DNA of 64,000 bases from Cololabis saira (Eukaryota; Chordata; Actinopteri; Beloniformes; Belonidae): positions 8,657,327 through 8,721,326 of the forward strand of contig NC_084590.1 of NCBI RefSeq assembly GCF_033807715.1, in the 5' to 3' direction. Under the pieces are notes generated by a model. The model saw nothing but the letters and a program-made list of their open reading frames with translations. It searched no databases and was not told the DNA's origin. Positions 11,001 through 24,339 of this stretch are shown one piece after another (position 1 is the stretch's first letter; every line of letters begins with the position of its first letter). Made by a program: the position numbers and the translations under genes.

Positions 11001-11057
11001 CGGAAAATAGTGGTGAGAGGTCGTGGGCATTTCACGGATTTTTGTGAGATCAGGTTG
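8024..11057 (-). repeat. Right arm of foldback: 210-bp tandem array
   Basis: Units phased by ATATCCGTGG at 9061, 9271, 9481, 9691, 9901, 10111, 10321, 10531 and 10741 are exactly 210 bp apart and nearly identical. Further diverged units lie at 8030-8850, including a roughly 110-bp direct duplication at 8600-8800. The homogeneity of 8850-10750 suggests recent unequal exchange or slippage within the array. An internal terminus copy ends at 8831. Confidence 0.9.
8718..8831 (-). repeat. Internal copy of the foldback terminus, right arm
   Basis: Mirror of 4287-4400: the segment ends GTGAGATCAGGTTG at 8831 and is followed by CTTTGCATAG. Confidence 0.85.
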
Positions 11058-11065
11058 GATTAAAG
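11058..11065. repeat. Target-site duplication, right (GATTAAAG)
   Basis: Exact copy of 3106-3113 immediately outside the right end of the foldback. Confidence 0.92.
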
Positions 11066-11745
11066 AGATGGGTCTTGAGCCTCTTTTTAAAAACATCAAC
11101 AGTCTCTGCGGCCCTGAGGTTCTCCGGGAGGCTGTTCCACAATCGGGGACCATAAAAACTGAATGCCGCCTCCCCGTGTGTCCTGGTTCTAACTTTTGGT
11201 ATGGTTAAAAGGCACCGGAGGACCTCAGGGTCCGTGAGGGTCGATAGGGTAAAAGTAGTGCAGACAAATAAGAAGGCCCAAGACCATTAAGACACTTAAA
11301 AACTAGTAAAAGAACATTAAAATCGATCCTGAAGCGCACGGGGAGCCAATGCAGCGATTTTAAAACAGGTGTAATGTGCTCCCGCCCTCTGGTCCTCGTC
11401 AGCACGCGTGCGGCTGAATTCTGTAATAATTGTAGGTTGTACATGTTCTTTTTAGGAAGACCAGAGAGCAGGGCTTTACAATAATCTAAACGACATGAGA
11501 TAAAAGCATGCATTAGCACCTCCGTGCTGGCCTGAGAGAGAAACGGGCGGACTCTGGCTATGTTCTTAAGATGGTAAAAACCGATCTTTGTTATGTTTTT
11601 AATATGTGGAATAAAAGTGAGCTCAGAGTCAAAAATCACGCCCAGATTTTTAACTGATTTTGAGGGTTTAAAATCCTGTAACTTTGGTAAAAGTTTCTCT
11701 CTCTGGCCATTAGGCATGTAGCCGCCATTTGTTTGGTCGATGCTT
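11066..11745 (-). pseudogene. L2-type LINE ORF2, C-terminal end
   Basis: The minus-strand frame 11205-11717 (about 170 codons) is the region after the reverse transcriptase core of an L2/Maui-type LINE: NLGVIFDSELTF, then SCRLDYCKALLSGLP and LQNSAARVL, then LHWLPVRFRI. These match the family's conserved C-terminal blocks. A frameshift at about 11206 moves the rest (LLTIPKVRTRT, LWNSLPENLR, FKKRLKTHLFN) into another frame. That frame is cut by the foldback at 11065 and resumes at 3105 with QAFN and a stop. The catalytic RT core and endonuclease are missing, so the copy is 5' truncated and dead. It inserted before the foldback did. Confidence 0.85.
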
Positions 11746-14164
11746 TTTCTTGACGCAGTATCTGGACAGGATTTGATTCATTACATCTAATCGGCTCTGC
11801 ATATTGAAGCAAAAATGTACCCTCTCCTCCTTTTTCCTTCAGGATTTCTATGGTCATCTATGTGCCTGTCAGGCGGGTAACTAGATTTGGACTCAAATGC
11901 ACGACTCAAACACAAGCTGCTCAGTGAAAAGGATTTAATAAGAAAACCAATCCAGAGGGGCGAACAGAGATGAGTGTCGGGACAGTGCATTGCATGTGCA
12001 TTACGCCAGGAAAGAGAAGCACTACCCGTGCTTTTGCTGACTCAGATCAAAACACTTTTGTGTAAGGTGAAGAAAATTGCAGTTGCACCAAAACTGATTT
12101 AAACAAGATAGATATAAAGAATATCCAGTACAGAGATCCGTGAGACAGCATTCACAGCCTTAGTCTCTGCAGACATAATTATCTGTTCTCACATCTAAAA
12201 CTGGACTGCATCAATATTCCAGCAGGGTTCTTCATGCTTTTCTCTCGTTCTACCAGTGAGTTTAAAAGTCAGTGTGATTTTGCCTTCATAACATGAAAAG
12301 CATGTTTTTTTGATATAGTTGTATTCTGTGGTGTACATTTAATATAAATGTTTTGTTCTGTTGTAGAATTTTATTGTGGCTTTATTGTGGCTGCAGAAAC
12401 ACACCAAAATAAGATGCCAGGTACAACAAACAAGCCACCTCACAAATTTACCAGACATATTTTGGTCCAATGCCATTACGTTTGTCAATCAGTTTGATTC
12501 CTGAGAAACTGAAGGTAGAACAAGTTTTTTTTAATGAAATATTAGATATTAATGACAGTGAAAAGTCAATATTTTGGAGTTCAGACATGATCACTGCTTT
12601 AGCATTATTCCTGGTAACACTAAAGTTTGATTTTACTGCTAAATGTTGCTGATTAACGCAAAGTTTTTTACTATATTTAAATGGTATCAACTACGTTCAA
12701 TGATGATAAGTGTCATTTCTTACAACTGTACCCTGCGGTACATACAAACCTTGTTAGACTGGTCCTCTTTTGGTCGGAAGATGTATAACTGATTCTGTTT
12801 CAACAAGGTATGTAGTAAATATCCTGGTAAAATATGGAAAAAGAACAAAAAAGAGAGTACAGACAGAGTGCATATTGGTGAGATATAAAAATGTGAAATA
12901 AAAGGCACAGCTCTGCTTGACTTGTTCCAACCTCCTCAAATTAAATCCTAATGCACTTTTCTGTTGTTGATGCCGATGACAATCACCAGGGGTATTAGAT
13001 CAATAAGTCTCAATTCTGCCTGCGAAGTTGGCTTTACAACGTAAATCTATAGTACTGTTTTGAATTATTATTACAAATCCATAGCTCTTGTTTCTCCCTG
13101 CCCCTGTAAAAAGAGGTGGGGAGGTTGTTGAAACAATGAGAGAAAATCAATGGCCCCCTGCCAACATGGCGGGCCCCGCAGAGCCCCCACCGCGGGTCAA
13201 GTCAAAACATGAAGAAAACTGCATGTTTTATGATTAGTATGATTCAATAGATCTTGCTCTTTTGCACCACAGAGGTTTTTCAGTCTGATAGGTGGACGAC
13301 ATGGAGGGACAGCTCCATCTATATTTCAAGAGGTAATGAAGTCATCATTTGGTGGTAGACATGTCTTGACCCCGCCATCTCTTGGTGGAGAGTCCTTCGC
13401 CTGTCACTCTGGTCACAAGCCACACACTCAGACGCACTGGCAGTTTTTTCCTGCACACTCTAAAACCCTCTTTCAACATCAGGCCAAAGCGTCTCACCCT
13501 CTTCCTCTGCCCCCCCACTGTTTACAGCTCCATCATAACAAATCACGGATTGGACATAACACCATTACCACGGACATATACACCATGCTCATATTCTGGG
13601 TGAATTAAGAGTATAGGAAGGTGATGTTGAATGTAAATGTCCAAACACATTTAGTTAAAACTGCACACTGTCGCCTTAATAATGGAAACATGACATGAGT
13701 TGGACTTCATGTCTACTTAGAGGATCTATTGTGTTTATGTCTGTGACTTAGCTTAGAATTGTGCATTTGTGGCCTTGACAGGGTAAGCAAAAGAAAAAAA
13801 AAGGTGATAAATGTATCTTATTATTACTCAGTGAAAACCTGCAGGATTCAGTCATGTGCAGCAGATGAGATTGTATTACACTTTGCTGCCTCCATATAAA
13901 TAAAGATACAAAATAAGAGCTATGATATAACAAGGAGGTGATATTTTGGGACCCAGATGTTGCAAAAACTATGGAAATCTAGTCCTTTTGGTATAGCTAA
14001 AGGGTTCATGCAGCCTCAAACTCATAATGAAATTAAGTAAATTAAAATTGAAATGAAATCGAAGGCATAAGTTAATGCTATAGGCTGTATGAAAATAAAT
14101 GCACAAACCCTTTGTGACATCATCCATACGTTTATGAAGAGAAAGTCCTGTAGAGTAATCATAT
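11746..14164. other. Unique sequence, no gene seen
   Basis: About 2.4 kb of AT-rich single-copy sequence. Open frames up to 90 codons have no domain signature and no convincing splice context. I see no terminal repeats. Confidence 0.5.
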
Positions 14165-14657
14165 AAAGGCTCAGTTATGCTTCTGCGTCAAAATGGCGCC
14201 ATGCCTACGGCGTGTGGTTTGGATCGACGCAGAGGACACGCCGTCACCTGCGCCGTCACCTGCGCCGTCACTGACGTGCACCTCCTGAAAATTGTAACTA
14301 CGCGTCGAGGAGACGCCGACTACACGCAGACCGAGAGGGCTGTGATTGGTTCGTTTGAAAGCGAAGCATTTCCGGTTTCCGGTTTGAATCAGTAGTGAAC
14401 TTCCAGGGCTCTTTTCTTCGTTTGTGTGATTTTTTTTGTTTTTGTTTTTTGCACAATAGTTGTCCTTATCTCTTTGATTTACTGTGACCGGAAAAAGTCG
14501 GATAAACCATTCAGAAAAAGATCGCTAACTAGTGGCCGCGGGGGGTACTGCACCGCAACCAAACTGAGAGACGGAGAAGTCAGAAGGGTTCAGCACGGCG
14601 TCACGGCTGCGGCGTGTGCTCTGCGTTTGTGTGACGCAGAACCATAACTGAGCCTTT
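14165..14657. mobile_element. CpG-rich MITE with long inverted ends
   Basis: Inverted ends AAAGGCTCAGTTATG and (complement) AAAGGCTCAGTTATG bound about 493 bp, followed inward by TTCTGCGTCA on both sides. The interior is rich in ACGCCG and CGCAGA motifs, with a tandem ACCTGCGCCGTC (14239-14262). No clear direct duplication could be set; the flanks read TATAAAGG and CCTTTAGC. PIF/Harbinger-type MITEs have this appearance, but superfamily is inferred only. Confidence 0.72.
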
Positions 14658-16984
<2,327 letters not shown>

Positions 16985-17563
16985 AGTGGTTTTAATACGG
17001 TTTGGTCATGACACCATTCCTCCTCGATCGTCTTCCACGGTTGAAATTGGCCTGCAATCAGCAGCAACCCACTTTGCCATTGAGTTTGTCAGTTTTTCTG
17101 TCGTGGCTTTGCTCATTCGTTTCCCAGATTCTGCAAGTGTGTGTTGGTGAACTGAGCTCACACTAGCACTAGTAGCTGTAACGTTTACAGTGGAACTTGT
17201 CCGGACATGTTTAGCGTTTAAATGATAATTCAGGCTGGAGCAGCTCCGCTGATAGGAACATTCTTTTTTACCAAATGTACAAATCACCGCGTTCTTGTTG
17301 ATAGTCCCGTCTTCTTTCTTTTTATACATAAACCTGCCGAAAGGCCCTACCAAAGATTTGCTGAGTCTCCCCTGAGTCGTCCAGGTCTGTCACTGCTTTG
17401 TTAGTTTTTAGCAGCAGGAGGGAAGTGACCTGTTACTGCCAAGTGAACTACGGCTCCCTCAATGGGACACATTTAAAACACTCGCGCATTTTGCCACTCA
17501 TAATTAATTGCGTTAATGATCAATGTAATTAATTAATTTAATTAACACGCTAAACTGACAGCC

Positions 17564-17566
<3 letters not shown>
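16985..17566 (-). mobile_element. hAT transposon, 5' end fragment
   Basis: The minus strand starts at 17566 with TAGGGCTGTCAG, a hAT-type terminal sequence, then an untranslated leader and the start of a BED-finger transposase frame, and ends abruptly near 16985. The body and 3' end are absent. The end abuts a (TA)n array. It is a truncated remnant. Confidence 0.75.
17006..17353 (-). pseudogene. hAT transposase N-terminus with BED-type zinc finger
   Basis: The 115-codon frame begins after the hAT leader. It has a BED-finger-like run: CTFGKKE at about residues 25-31, SSLNYHLNAKHV at about 39-50 (the H-x-x-x-x-H pair), then SGKRMSKATTEKLTNSMAKW and ADCRPISTVED, which is the standard join to the hAT transposase body in ZBED-like proteins. 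The second zinc-binding Cys appears replaced by Gly (CTFG where families have CxxC), so the finger is probably broken. The frame stops after VEDDRGG, far short of the 600 or more residues of a full hAT transposase. It served as a nuclear DNA-binding module for transposition. Confidence 0.75.

Positions 17567-17658
<92 letters not shown>
17567..17658. repeat. (TA)n microsatellite
   Basis: About 46 TA units directly abutting the hAT terminus at 17566. Confidence 0.97.
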
Positions 17659-17660
<2 letters not shown>

Positions 17661-17862
17661 AATCAGAGGAACATGACTGCTTGGAGATGGTATAGTTTGT
17701 CTGTAATTTCCTCTCTGGGTTTCTCAGACATATCTGTCCTATGCTTGAGCCCCCAGCGTTATGGCAGTGTCTCTATGACCCTGTGAGGGTTGAACTGGTC
17801 TGTGATCAGTGGTGTGTACACAGCAATACCAAACTAGTGAGCAACCTGCTGTCTCCCTTTAA

Positions 17863-18192
17863 AGGAGCTTGAGGCAGGATTTATGAAAAAAATTTGTATA
17901 TGTTTTAAGTTTTCTAGTAATAATGTCAGATGAAGCGTTCCAAACCCAAAAGAATGTTTCCTCTAGTGTATCTCTCCGTTGCCTTGAACAGGCTGTGTGC
18001 TGCAAAATGTGCTGCAATTTCGGCCGCCAAATTTCCCGCGCTGTCCTGCGGATGTGACGTCACATGACTCTGCATGCACGTTCTCCCCGTTCTCCCGTGC
18101 CGGCTTCACTGTTGGCTGCAGTACCCCCGACGGCCGTCGTGGTGAAGGTGGCGCTATAGAGTCTCATTTCTTAAAAGGAGCATCATGCTCCT
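17863..18192. mobile_element. TTAA-flanked MITE, copy 2
   Basis: Flanked by TTAA at 17859-17862 and 18193-18196, with ends AGGAGCTTGAGGC and AGGAGCATGATG (complement). Sequence closely follows copy 1 (1844-2184), differing by scattered substitutions and the lack of the 12-bp left-end duplication. No coding capacity. Confidence 0.85.
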
Positions 18193-18409
18193 TTAAGTGA
18201 GCTGAACGACAGATAAAAGAATATTTAAAACTCCTGTGATATTATTTCAGGTTAAACAAATAGTCTGAAACATGAGTAATCATTTCTGATCGCATGCCAG
18301 CAAGTCTGACCAGAGTGTTTCAGAATATCTTTGTTAAAAGAAAGAGGAACAAGGTACGGTATATCAAACTGGTTTATTCTGTTGGATACTAAAGCAATGT
18401 AGTAATAAG

Positions 18410-19386
18410 TGTGACGACCCCTCCATCAACTAGTTGTCCCGGCCTTTTCTGCTGCTGTGTTTTTCCTTTGCAGGAAGCAGGGTGGAGAGGTCGCCTGATT
18501 AGCTAATGACCCACACCTGGGCCCGGTGTGGGTCTCTCTCAGCCCCCAAATCTCGCGTTCAGCAGGCACGCCGATTTTTCCCAGTGGCCAGCCGCGGTAC
18601 TGCAACAAAAAATCCCATGTGGCCCAGAAAGCTTTTTTCCCATAGACTGCAATAGTAAAAGAGAAGCCTCTAAAACTGTTCACAGGAACCTCCAGCTGTA
18701 ATCACCGGCAATTACTAATCTTTGTATTCTATATTTTTAAGTCATGGACTTTATATCTGTCAAAAATGTTTAATAACGGCCAGAAAAGTCAAAGAAAAGT
18801 CTCTTTCTTGGCGTGACGTCACGGCTGTGCACTCCATGGATGTATTATATTAATACACATTATATAATTATATTATATTAATACATGAATAATATATGTA
18901 ATAATATACATGTAATAATATACATGAATTAATATATTATATTAATACATATTATATTAATACTCGCGTCATTGCCCCGGGGCATGATGGGAGGCCCCAG
19001 AGCATCATGGGAGGTGACTCAACTGCGCATGCTCTATGGGCCCGTGTACGCGGAAGTAAACCCGGAAGTCAGAGATTTTTTCGGACATGCGCTAGCTGAG
19101 CAAAATGCATTGAAATGAATGGGCGGCCATTTTTGGTCTTCCATCCAGTTCTATAATACATCCTAAAAGGCTTCACTCCTGCTTGTCTTCTCTCTCTCTG
19201 GTCTGGTCGGGCACGGCCGCTGCTGTTTGGATTTTGGTTGTTCTTTCCACACATTCATACATGCTCACACTACTGATTACTGACTTATCTTAGTTCATTA
19301 TCTTTTGTTAATAAATTTCCTTTTGTTATACCGTCATCCTCGTCTCGTCCCCCTCCTTGTCGCTGCCTATGAGCCGGGCTGTGACA
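18410..19386 (+). mobile_element. Solo LTR (Gypsy-like), interrupted
   Basis: Starts TGTGACGACCCC and ends GGGCTGTGACA, i.e. TG...CA, flanked by a 4-bp duplication TAAG (18406-18409 and 19387-19390). AATAAA lies at 19310-19315, as expected of the R-region polyadenylation signal. No primer-binding site, gag or pol follows, so this is a solo LTR left by LTR-LTR recombination. Family is by resemblance only. Confidence 0.7.
18560..19165. repeat. Unidentified insertion inside the solo LTR
   Basis: The LTR continuity appears broken between the CTCTCTCAGCCCCC block and the CTTCACTCCTGCTTGTC block. The intervening roughly 600 bases hold a TA/ATT-rich core (18838-18962) with repeated TAATATACATG units, and a GCATGATGGGAGG / GCATCATGGGAGG direct pair at 18983-19012. 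No clean duplication was found, so borders are approximate. Confidence 0.45.
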
Positions 19387-19946
19387 TAAGTTAGACTTTT
19401 CAAGAGGAACGAAGCATAGTTCCAACAAACTGTAGTACCAACACAGTTATGGATGCCAGTTTTCACTGAATGTTGAAACTTGCTCAGTTCTGCTGTTACG
19501 ACATGTCTTGGTTTACTGGTGCTGCTTTGCTTTTGGAGTGGTGGTTTGTGTTTAGCTTGACTCCCCAGTTTATTATAGTGTTTTTCTTTTGGGTATCACT
19601 TACTTTAGTCTGCTCGGCCTCTACAGTAATGTCTCATGTGTGAGTGTGTTTATACTGCATGGTCCTGTGTGTTCTTCCTTCCCTTGCCAGTCTTTCTGTC
19701 AGGCTCTCCGGTTGTTCTGGTCACTCGTGCTGAACCCCGTGTTACTCTCCAGTCCTCCAGCCGTCCTCATCCTCTGCATTTATGGTTAGGGGTTGTTTGG
19801 ATATCCTGATGTTGCTGCACTTTTTAACTAAATACTTTGTTGCTCCTGCCTTCTGATCTCTTGCATTTAAGTCCTTCAAACACACTCCTATACTCCTGAT
19901 AACATTTACCCATGTTTGTGCAAAGTTACATTTAAAGTAGGGCATA
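19387..19946. other. Unique sequence, no gene seen
   Basis: About 560 bases between the solo LTR and a Tc1 element, with no recognisable feature. Confidence 0.5.
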
Positions 19947-19948
19947 TA

Positions 19949-20835
19949 CAGTGGGGCAAAAAAGTATTTAGTCAGACACCAATTGTGCAAGTTCTCCCAC
20001 CTAAAAAGATAAGAGAGGCCTGTTATTTTCATCAGACTGTAGGTACACTTCAACTATCAGACAAAATGAAAAAAAAAAAAAATATCCAGAAAATCACATT
20101 GTCTGATTTTTAAAGAATGTATTTCCAAATTATCGTGGAAAATAAGTATTTGGTCGATAACAAAAGTTAATCTCAATACTTAGTTATATACCCTTTGTTG
20201 GCAATGGCAGAGATTATCAGTGTCTTGTATGTCTTCCATTTTCCAATTATTTCTCCCACAGTTGATTTCTCCACACCAAGCTGTTACCTGTTGCAGATTC
20301 CGTCTTCCCAGCTGGTGCAGGTCTGAGTCCTGGTCCCTGGTGCAGGTCTACAATTTAGTTTCTCACGTCCTTTGACAGCTCTTTGGTCTTGGCCATAGTG
20401 GAGTTTGGAGTGTGACTGTTTGAGGTTGTGGACAGGTGTCTTTTATACTGATAACCAGTTAAAACAGGTGTATTTTATACTGATAACCAGTTAAAACAGG
20501 TGTCTTTTATACTGATAACCAGTTAAAACAGGTGCATTAATACAGGTAACGAGTGGAGGACAGAGGAGCCTCTTAAAGAAGAAGTTACAGGTCTGTGAAA
20601 GCCAGAAATCTTGCTTGTTTGTAGGTGACCAAATACTTATTTTACCCATGAATTTACCAATTGATTCATTTCAGTAAAAATCCTACAATGTGATTTCCTG
20701 GATTCTTTCCCCCCATTCTGCCTCTCATAGTTGAAGTGAACCAATGATGAAAATTACAGGCCCCTCTCATCTTTTTAAGTGGGAGAACTTGCACAATTGG
20801 TGGCTGACTTGACTAAATACTTTTTCACCCCACTG
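19949..20835 (-). mobile_element. Tc1-like transposon, internally deleted
   Basis: Bounded by TA (19947-19948 and 20836-20837) with inverted ends CAGTGGGGCAAAAAAGTATT and (complement) CAGTGGGGTGAAAAAGTATT, extended through CCAATTGTGCAAGTTCTCCCAC on both sides. The length (887 bp) is well below the about 1.6 kb of a complete Tc1, and only the N-terminal transposase region survives. A run of three near-identical units (GTGTCTTTTATACTGATAACC type) lies at 20435-20530. Confidence 0.88.
20190..20396 (-). pseudogene. Tc1 transposase, N-terminal DNA-binding remnant
   Basis: From the ATG at 20396 the minus strand reads MAKTKELSKDVRN, a stop, then IVDLHQ, and further on AGKTESATG and (shifted) QLGVEKSTVG-like residues. 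This is the paired-like helix-turn-helix start of Tc1 transposases of fish. It holds an in-frame stop after 13 residues, a short tandem duplication around GACCTGCACCAG, and at least one frameshift. The DDE catalytic domain is absent. Confidence 0.8.
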
Positions 20836-20837
20836 TA

Positions 20838-22160
20838 TTTACCAAGCATAAATCAAGCTTGAGTTTTTTTAGACAGTGAAACGTATGAATCCTGTCTACT
20901 GATTCTACCTTCTGCAGCACAGAACCGGAAACCAGCACACGACAGCTTTTTTCTTACATTTTGCTCTCTACAAAGATGCCCCTCATGAATGTTCACTGCC
21001 ATCACTGTCCAAGCATGATGGCACCATTGAACCAGTAATAATAAAAACCATGACAGCAACATCACAACTCTTTAACTGCTTCCTTGATTGAAAATGTTAC
21101 ATTTAAGATTTGAAAACCGACCACAAACCTTAATATAGGCCTTCCTTTGAAGTTGTAATTGAGGCGAGAATTTACATAAACACTCAGACTTTCCCACCCC
21201 TAATGCGGCCAGTCCCGGCTCCTTTAACATTTGTGTCGGCTGCTGCGTGCTGACTGGTTGGTTGACTCCTACCAGCCCCTGCTGATCTCAGGAGAATGGT
21301 TTATTAAAAAAAAAGTTGGAGGCAGTAATTACAAGTTTTCCCTATTCTCCACGAGAACGTTGCAGGTCTAGTTGGGCCAGTCGTCTCTGATGGAGAAATA
21401 AAAGAGGAGGCTTGATCTCAGCGTACGTAAGAAATAGATGACTAACCAAATAGGAGGGTCCAGCCAGCCGTGACCGCAATCAATGAGCTTTCTCTAAGTG
21501 TCTTCGATTTGGACTCACAGTCATCTCTCCAAGGCAATATCTATATGTTTACACGCCCCCATGGTCCTTTCTTTTCTCTCAGTCTTTTTCTCCCATTTTC
21601 TCTTCTTCTTTTTACCTTCAGCCCATTTATTTTTCCATCTTTTGCAGTTTAATTTTTATGCTCCCTCCCCTTTTTTCTTGCTTTTTTCCCCCCCCCGTTT
21701 CATTTCCCTCTCCTCTCTTAGCTGTTTCTCTTCTTGCTTAATGCCTCTCTCTTCTTGCTTACTCCTTCTCTTTTATTCCCTCATTCCCACATTTTTTGGC
21801 TCCCTCATACGTCTCCCCTCCCTGCACCGTTCCCGTGCCCCCCGTCCCCCCCGTCCCCCGCCCGGCCCCTCTCAGAGCTGGTATTGATTGAGCCCTCACA
21901 GCTTCATTAGGATTCTCCCACTCACCTTGTTGGATGCAGCCCCGGGGCAGTTATCCAGCAGGGCTCTTGAGAGAGGTTCACTTGGGTTACATGTCAGCTC
22001 TTCCCATATTTCACTTTTAGAGGACTTACTTGCCTTATCTGCTCATTTCAGGCTGCTGCAATTGTGCCTCAAGAGTGTTCCTGGCTCGCCCGCCCATCTC
22101 AGGGTTTACTGTCATGAACAAGTGTCATCTGCAAACTGGAGGCCATGACTCAATTTACTG
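20838..22160. other. Unique sequence; possible conserved non-coding block at 21880-22090
   Basis: C/T-rich 21540-21880, then a better-balanced stretch with homeodomain-like TTGATTGA and TTCATTAG motifs. No exon recognised. Conservation is a guess from base composition only. Confidence 0.35.
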
Positions 22161-22163
22161 TTT

Positions 22164-22164
<1 letters not shown>

Positions 22165-22230
<66 letters not shown>
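22165..22230. repeat. (TG)n microsatellite
   Basis: 33 uninterrupted TG units. Confidence 0.97.
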
Positions 22231-22231
<1 letters not shown>

Positions 22232-22734
22232 GGCGGTGAGCTGCTTTGTATTCATCTTGCTTTGACAAAGTTCTCCTTCAGAGGCAATTCTTTTTTCTTC
22301 TTCTCTTTCTCACATTTTCAGCTTTTGACCAAGGTATTTGACATGAAACTCAACAACAGAAGAAAAACCTGGCTTTAACCGAAACCAAAGTATTGTAGGC
22401 AGCATTCGAAATTGAAATTGAAATTGAAATTGAAATTTTGAACATGAAACAGTAGTGAATACAAAACAAAACAATTATAAACAATAATAAATAAATGTAA
22501 ATAATAAAACAAAACAAACAAAAAAATAAATAAAAACATGCATCCATCCTAATTAATATGCTCGAAAAGGAGTAGGAAGAAGTAAAAACGTATTAAATCC
22601 TACCCCCTAAATTCTATTTCATTATGATCAAAATTAATTTAATTTCTATACAAAAAGCAAAAGATATCGATATATACATATATAACACATACACACACAT
22701 ATATATGTGACATACATACATATACATATATATA

Positions 22735-22742
22735 CATACAGT

Positions 22743-22819
<77 letters not shown>

Positions 22820-22833
22820 CAGTATATATACAG

Positions 22834-22910
<77 letters not shown>

Positions 22911-22912
22911 TG
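22735..22912. repeat. Compound (TA)n(CA)n(TA)n microsatellite
   Basis: TA at 22753-22812, CA at about 22835-22874 and TA at 22875-22909, within the LINE 3' UTR. Several 80-128-codon frames over it are repeat translations. Confidence 0.95.
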
Positions 22913-23093
22913 TATACACATACATACACACACACATGTTATATGAATACCAATAATAACACATCCTCACACCTATATACACTGATATAAATGTACCCAT
23001 TTATACATTAATATATCAGTATCAACAATATACAAAAAAGAAAAGAAAACAAACTAACTACTCATAATGTTAAAGCCCCAAACCAAAACCCCC

Positions 23094-23349
23094 TCAAGCC
23101 CCCTCCTCCCCGTATCTTGTAAAAATCATTTGTTTCTTAAACTGGTTGATGCTTGAACATTGCTTCAGATCCACACTCAGTCTGTTCCATATTTGTTATG
23201 CAGAACCTTTTCATTGTAGTTCGGTATTGCTGAATCTTGAAATGTAATGTATATTCTTTCAGAATAAAAGTCAGTAAATGCCTGAAAAGCGGCCGAGGTG
23301 CCGTCCACCTGTTGAGCAGCAGCAGGTGCTGGGATCCCCATGTCCACAT
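23094..23349 (-). pseudogene. LINE ORF2 C-terminus, frameshifted
   Basis: Minus-strand frame 23197-23349 ends in HFKIQQYRTTMKRFCITN. A one-base shift then gives IWNRLSVDLKQCSSINQFKK and a stop at 23094. The W-N-x-L and F-K-x-x blocks are the usual end of non-LTR reverse transcriptase ORFs. Nothing of the catalytic domain remains. Confidence 0.7.
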
Positions 23350-23365
23350 ATGTCACCATCTGTTA

Positions 23366-24339
23366 CCGTGGGACCGAAATACCAGACGGATGTCACAATG
23401 ACAATGTCTGAATCATTTAGGACCAAATGAGTTCTTTCACTCTGGAGGCCAAAGATATATTAGCATGTGAGTGTCATTTCTTAAGGCACTGTCATATACG
23501 TAGTTCAGTCCAATAACTCAGACTAAATCAATTTGAACTTTAAAACAGAAAGTCTAACCACATTTGTGCCTCTAACTGTAGTTGCCTGGTTTCATCTAAA
23601 GTAATGAGATATAACAGTTCTGTTTTTTTTATTTTCTGAGCCGAACGAATGAGAGGAACTGAACCTAAAGTTTTCCTAATGCCATCCAATAATCATGATT
23701 TAAGTCAAAGCAGGCCTATTAACTTTACCTGAACTTTTATATTGTGTTATATCAGAACTGTAACTACACAGGCTAACATACCTGTAGTTCTGTACAACTG
23801 ACAATCATTGGTAACTAGATCTTTCTGTTACCTTCATAGGCAAGTCTGAATCAAACCCTGACGACATTGAGGAACGTATTAAGAAAAATAACCTTTTCTG
23901 TGCCTGTGAGCAGATATTTGACTGTTTAAATTGTCAGTCAGCCCAAGAACTTTGTTTGGGACTACGCAGGTCTGAAAATATGTCATCCAGTGACCATTTC
24001 AGATTTTGACTGTATTGTGAGTATTGGAAAGTTTCAGGAACCAGACTAATTCTTTGCATATGAGAGGTAATTATTAATGCTAGCCATGCTGACTTCCCAC
24101 CCTTTTGGGATTGGTTTGGTACGTTCTGTACACGTGGAAACAGATGTGAATATGAACGGTACCTGACCTATTTTACAAAAGAGCTTTTTTTGGGATGTGA
24201 ATGGGAATGGATGACCGGGCCATCACAGACCAATCACAGTAGGATCATCGCTACCACATCTTAACAATGATTGCTCCATCAGTGATGCCATGTTCACTTC
24301 TAATAATCACCTTTTATCTATATCTCTATTAATATATGT
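23366..24339. other. Unique sequence, no gene seen
   Basis: About 970 bases with no recognisable repeat or coding signature. Confidence 0.5.

Larger units (their letters stand above)
3114..11057. mobile_element. Giant foldback transposon, 7,944 bp, with 210-bp-repeat arms
   Basis: The outer ends begin CAACCTGATCTCAC and match as inverted repeats with one mismatch in the first 40 bases, then stay identical past 130. An exact 8-bp duplication, GATTAAAG, flanks the element, so it inserted as a unit. From outside inward each arm holds a 210-bp tandem array, a unique block of about 120 bp, a trinucleotide array and AT-rich plus single-copy inverted sequence, around a loop of about 1.2 kb (roughly 5746-6906). 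No transposase-like frame is visible, so it is non-autonomous. Eight-base duplications occur in hAT, P and KDZ/Zisupton-type transposons; the CAACCTG end does not let me choose. The design resembles Drosophila FB elements, which also have tandem-repeat arms. Confidence 0.9.
22406..23365 (-). mobile_element. LINE, 3' end with (AATTTC)n tail
   Basis: Minus-strand copy ending in repeated AATTTC units (22406-22437), preceded by the block GGGGGTAGGATTTAATA that recurs in the plus-strand tail at 46905-47173. The C-terminus of a reverse-transcriptase ORF is present at its other end, and the 3' UTR contains an expanded microsatellite cluster. Clade is not settled. Confidence 0.75.

Noticed and set aside
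3114..11057. The palindrome as a long-read hairpin or chimera artefact
   Set aside because: An unremoved adapter would mirror the flanking LINE too and give equal arms. Here the LINE continues in one direction across both borders, an 8-bp duplication is present and the arms differ in length and content.
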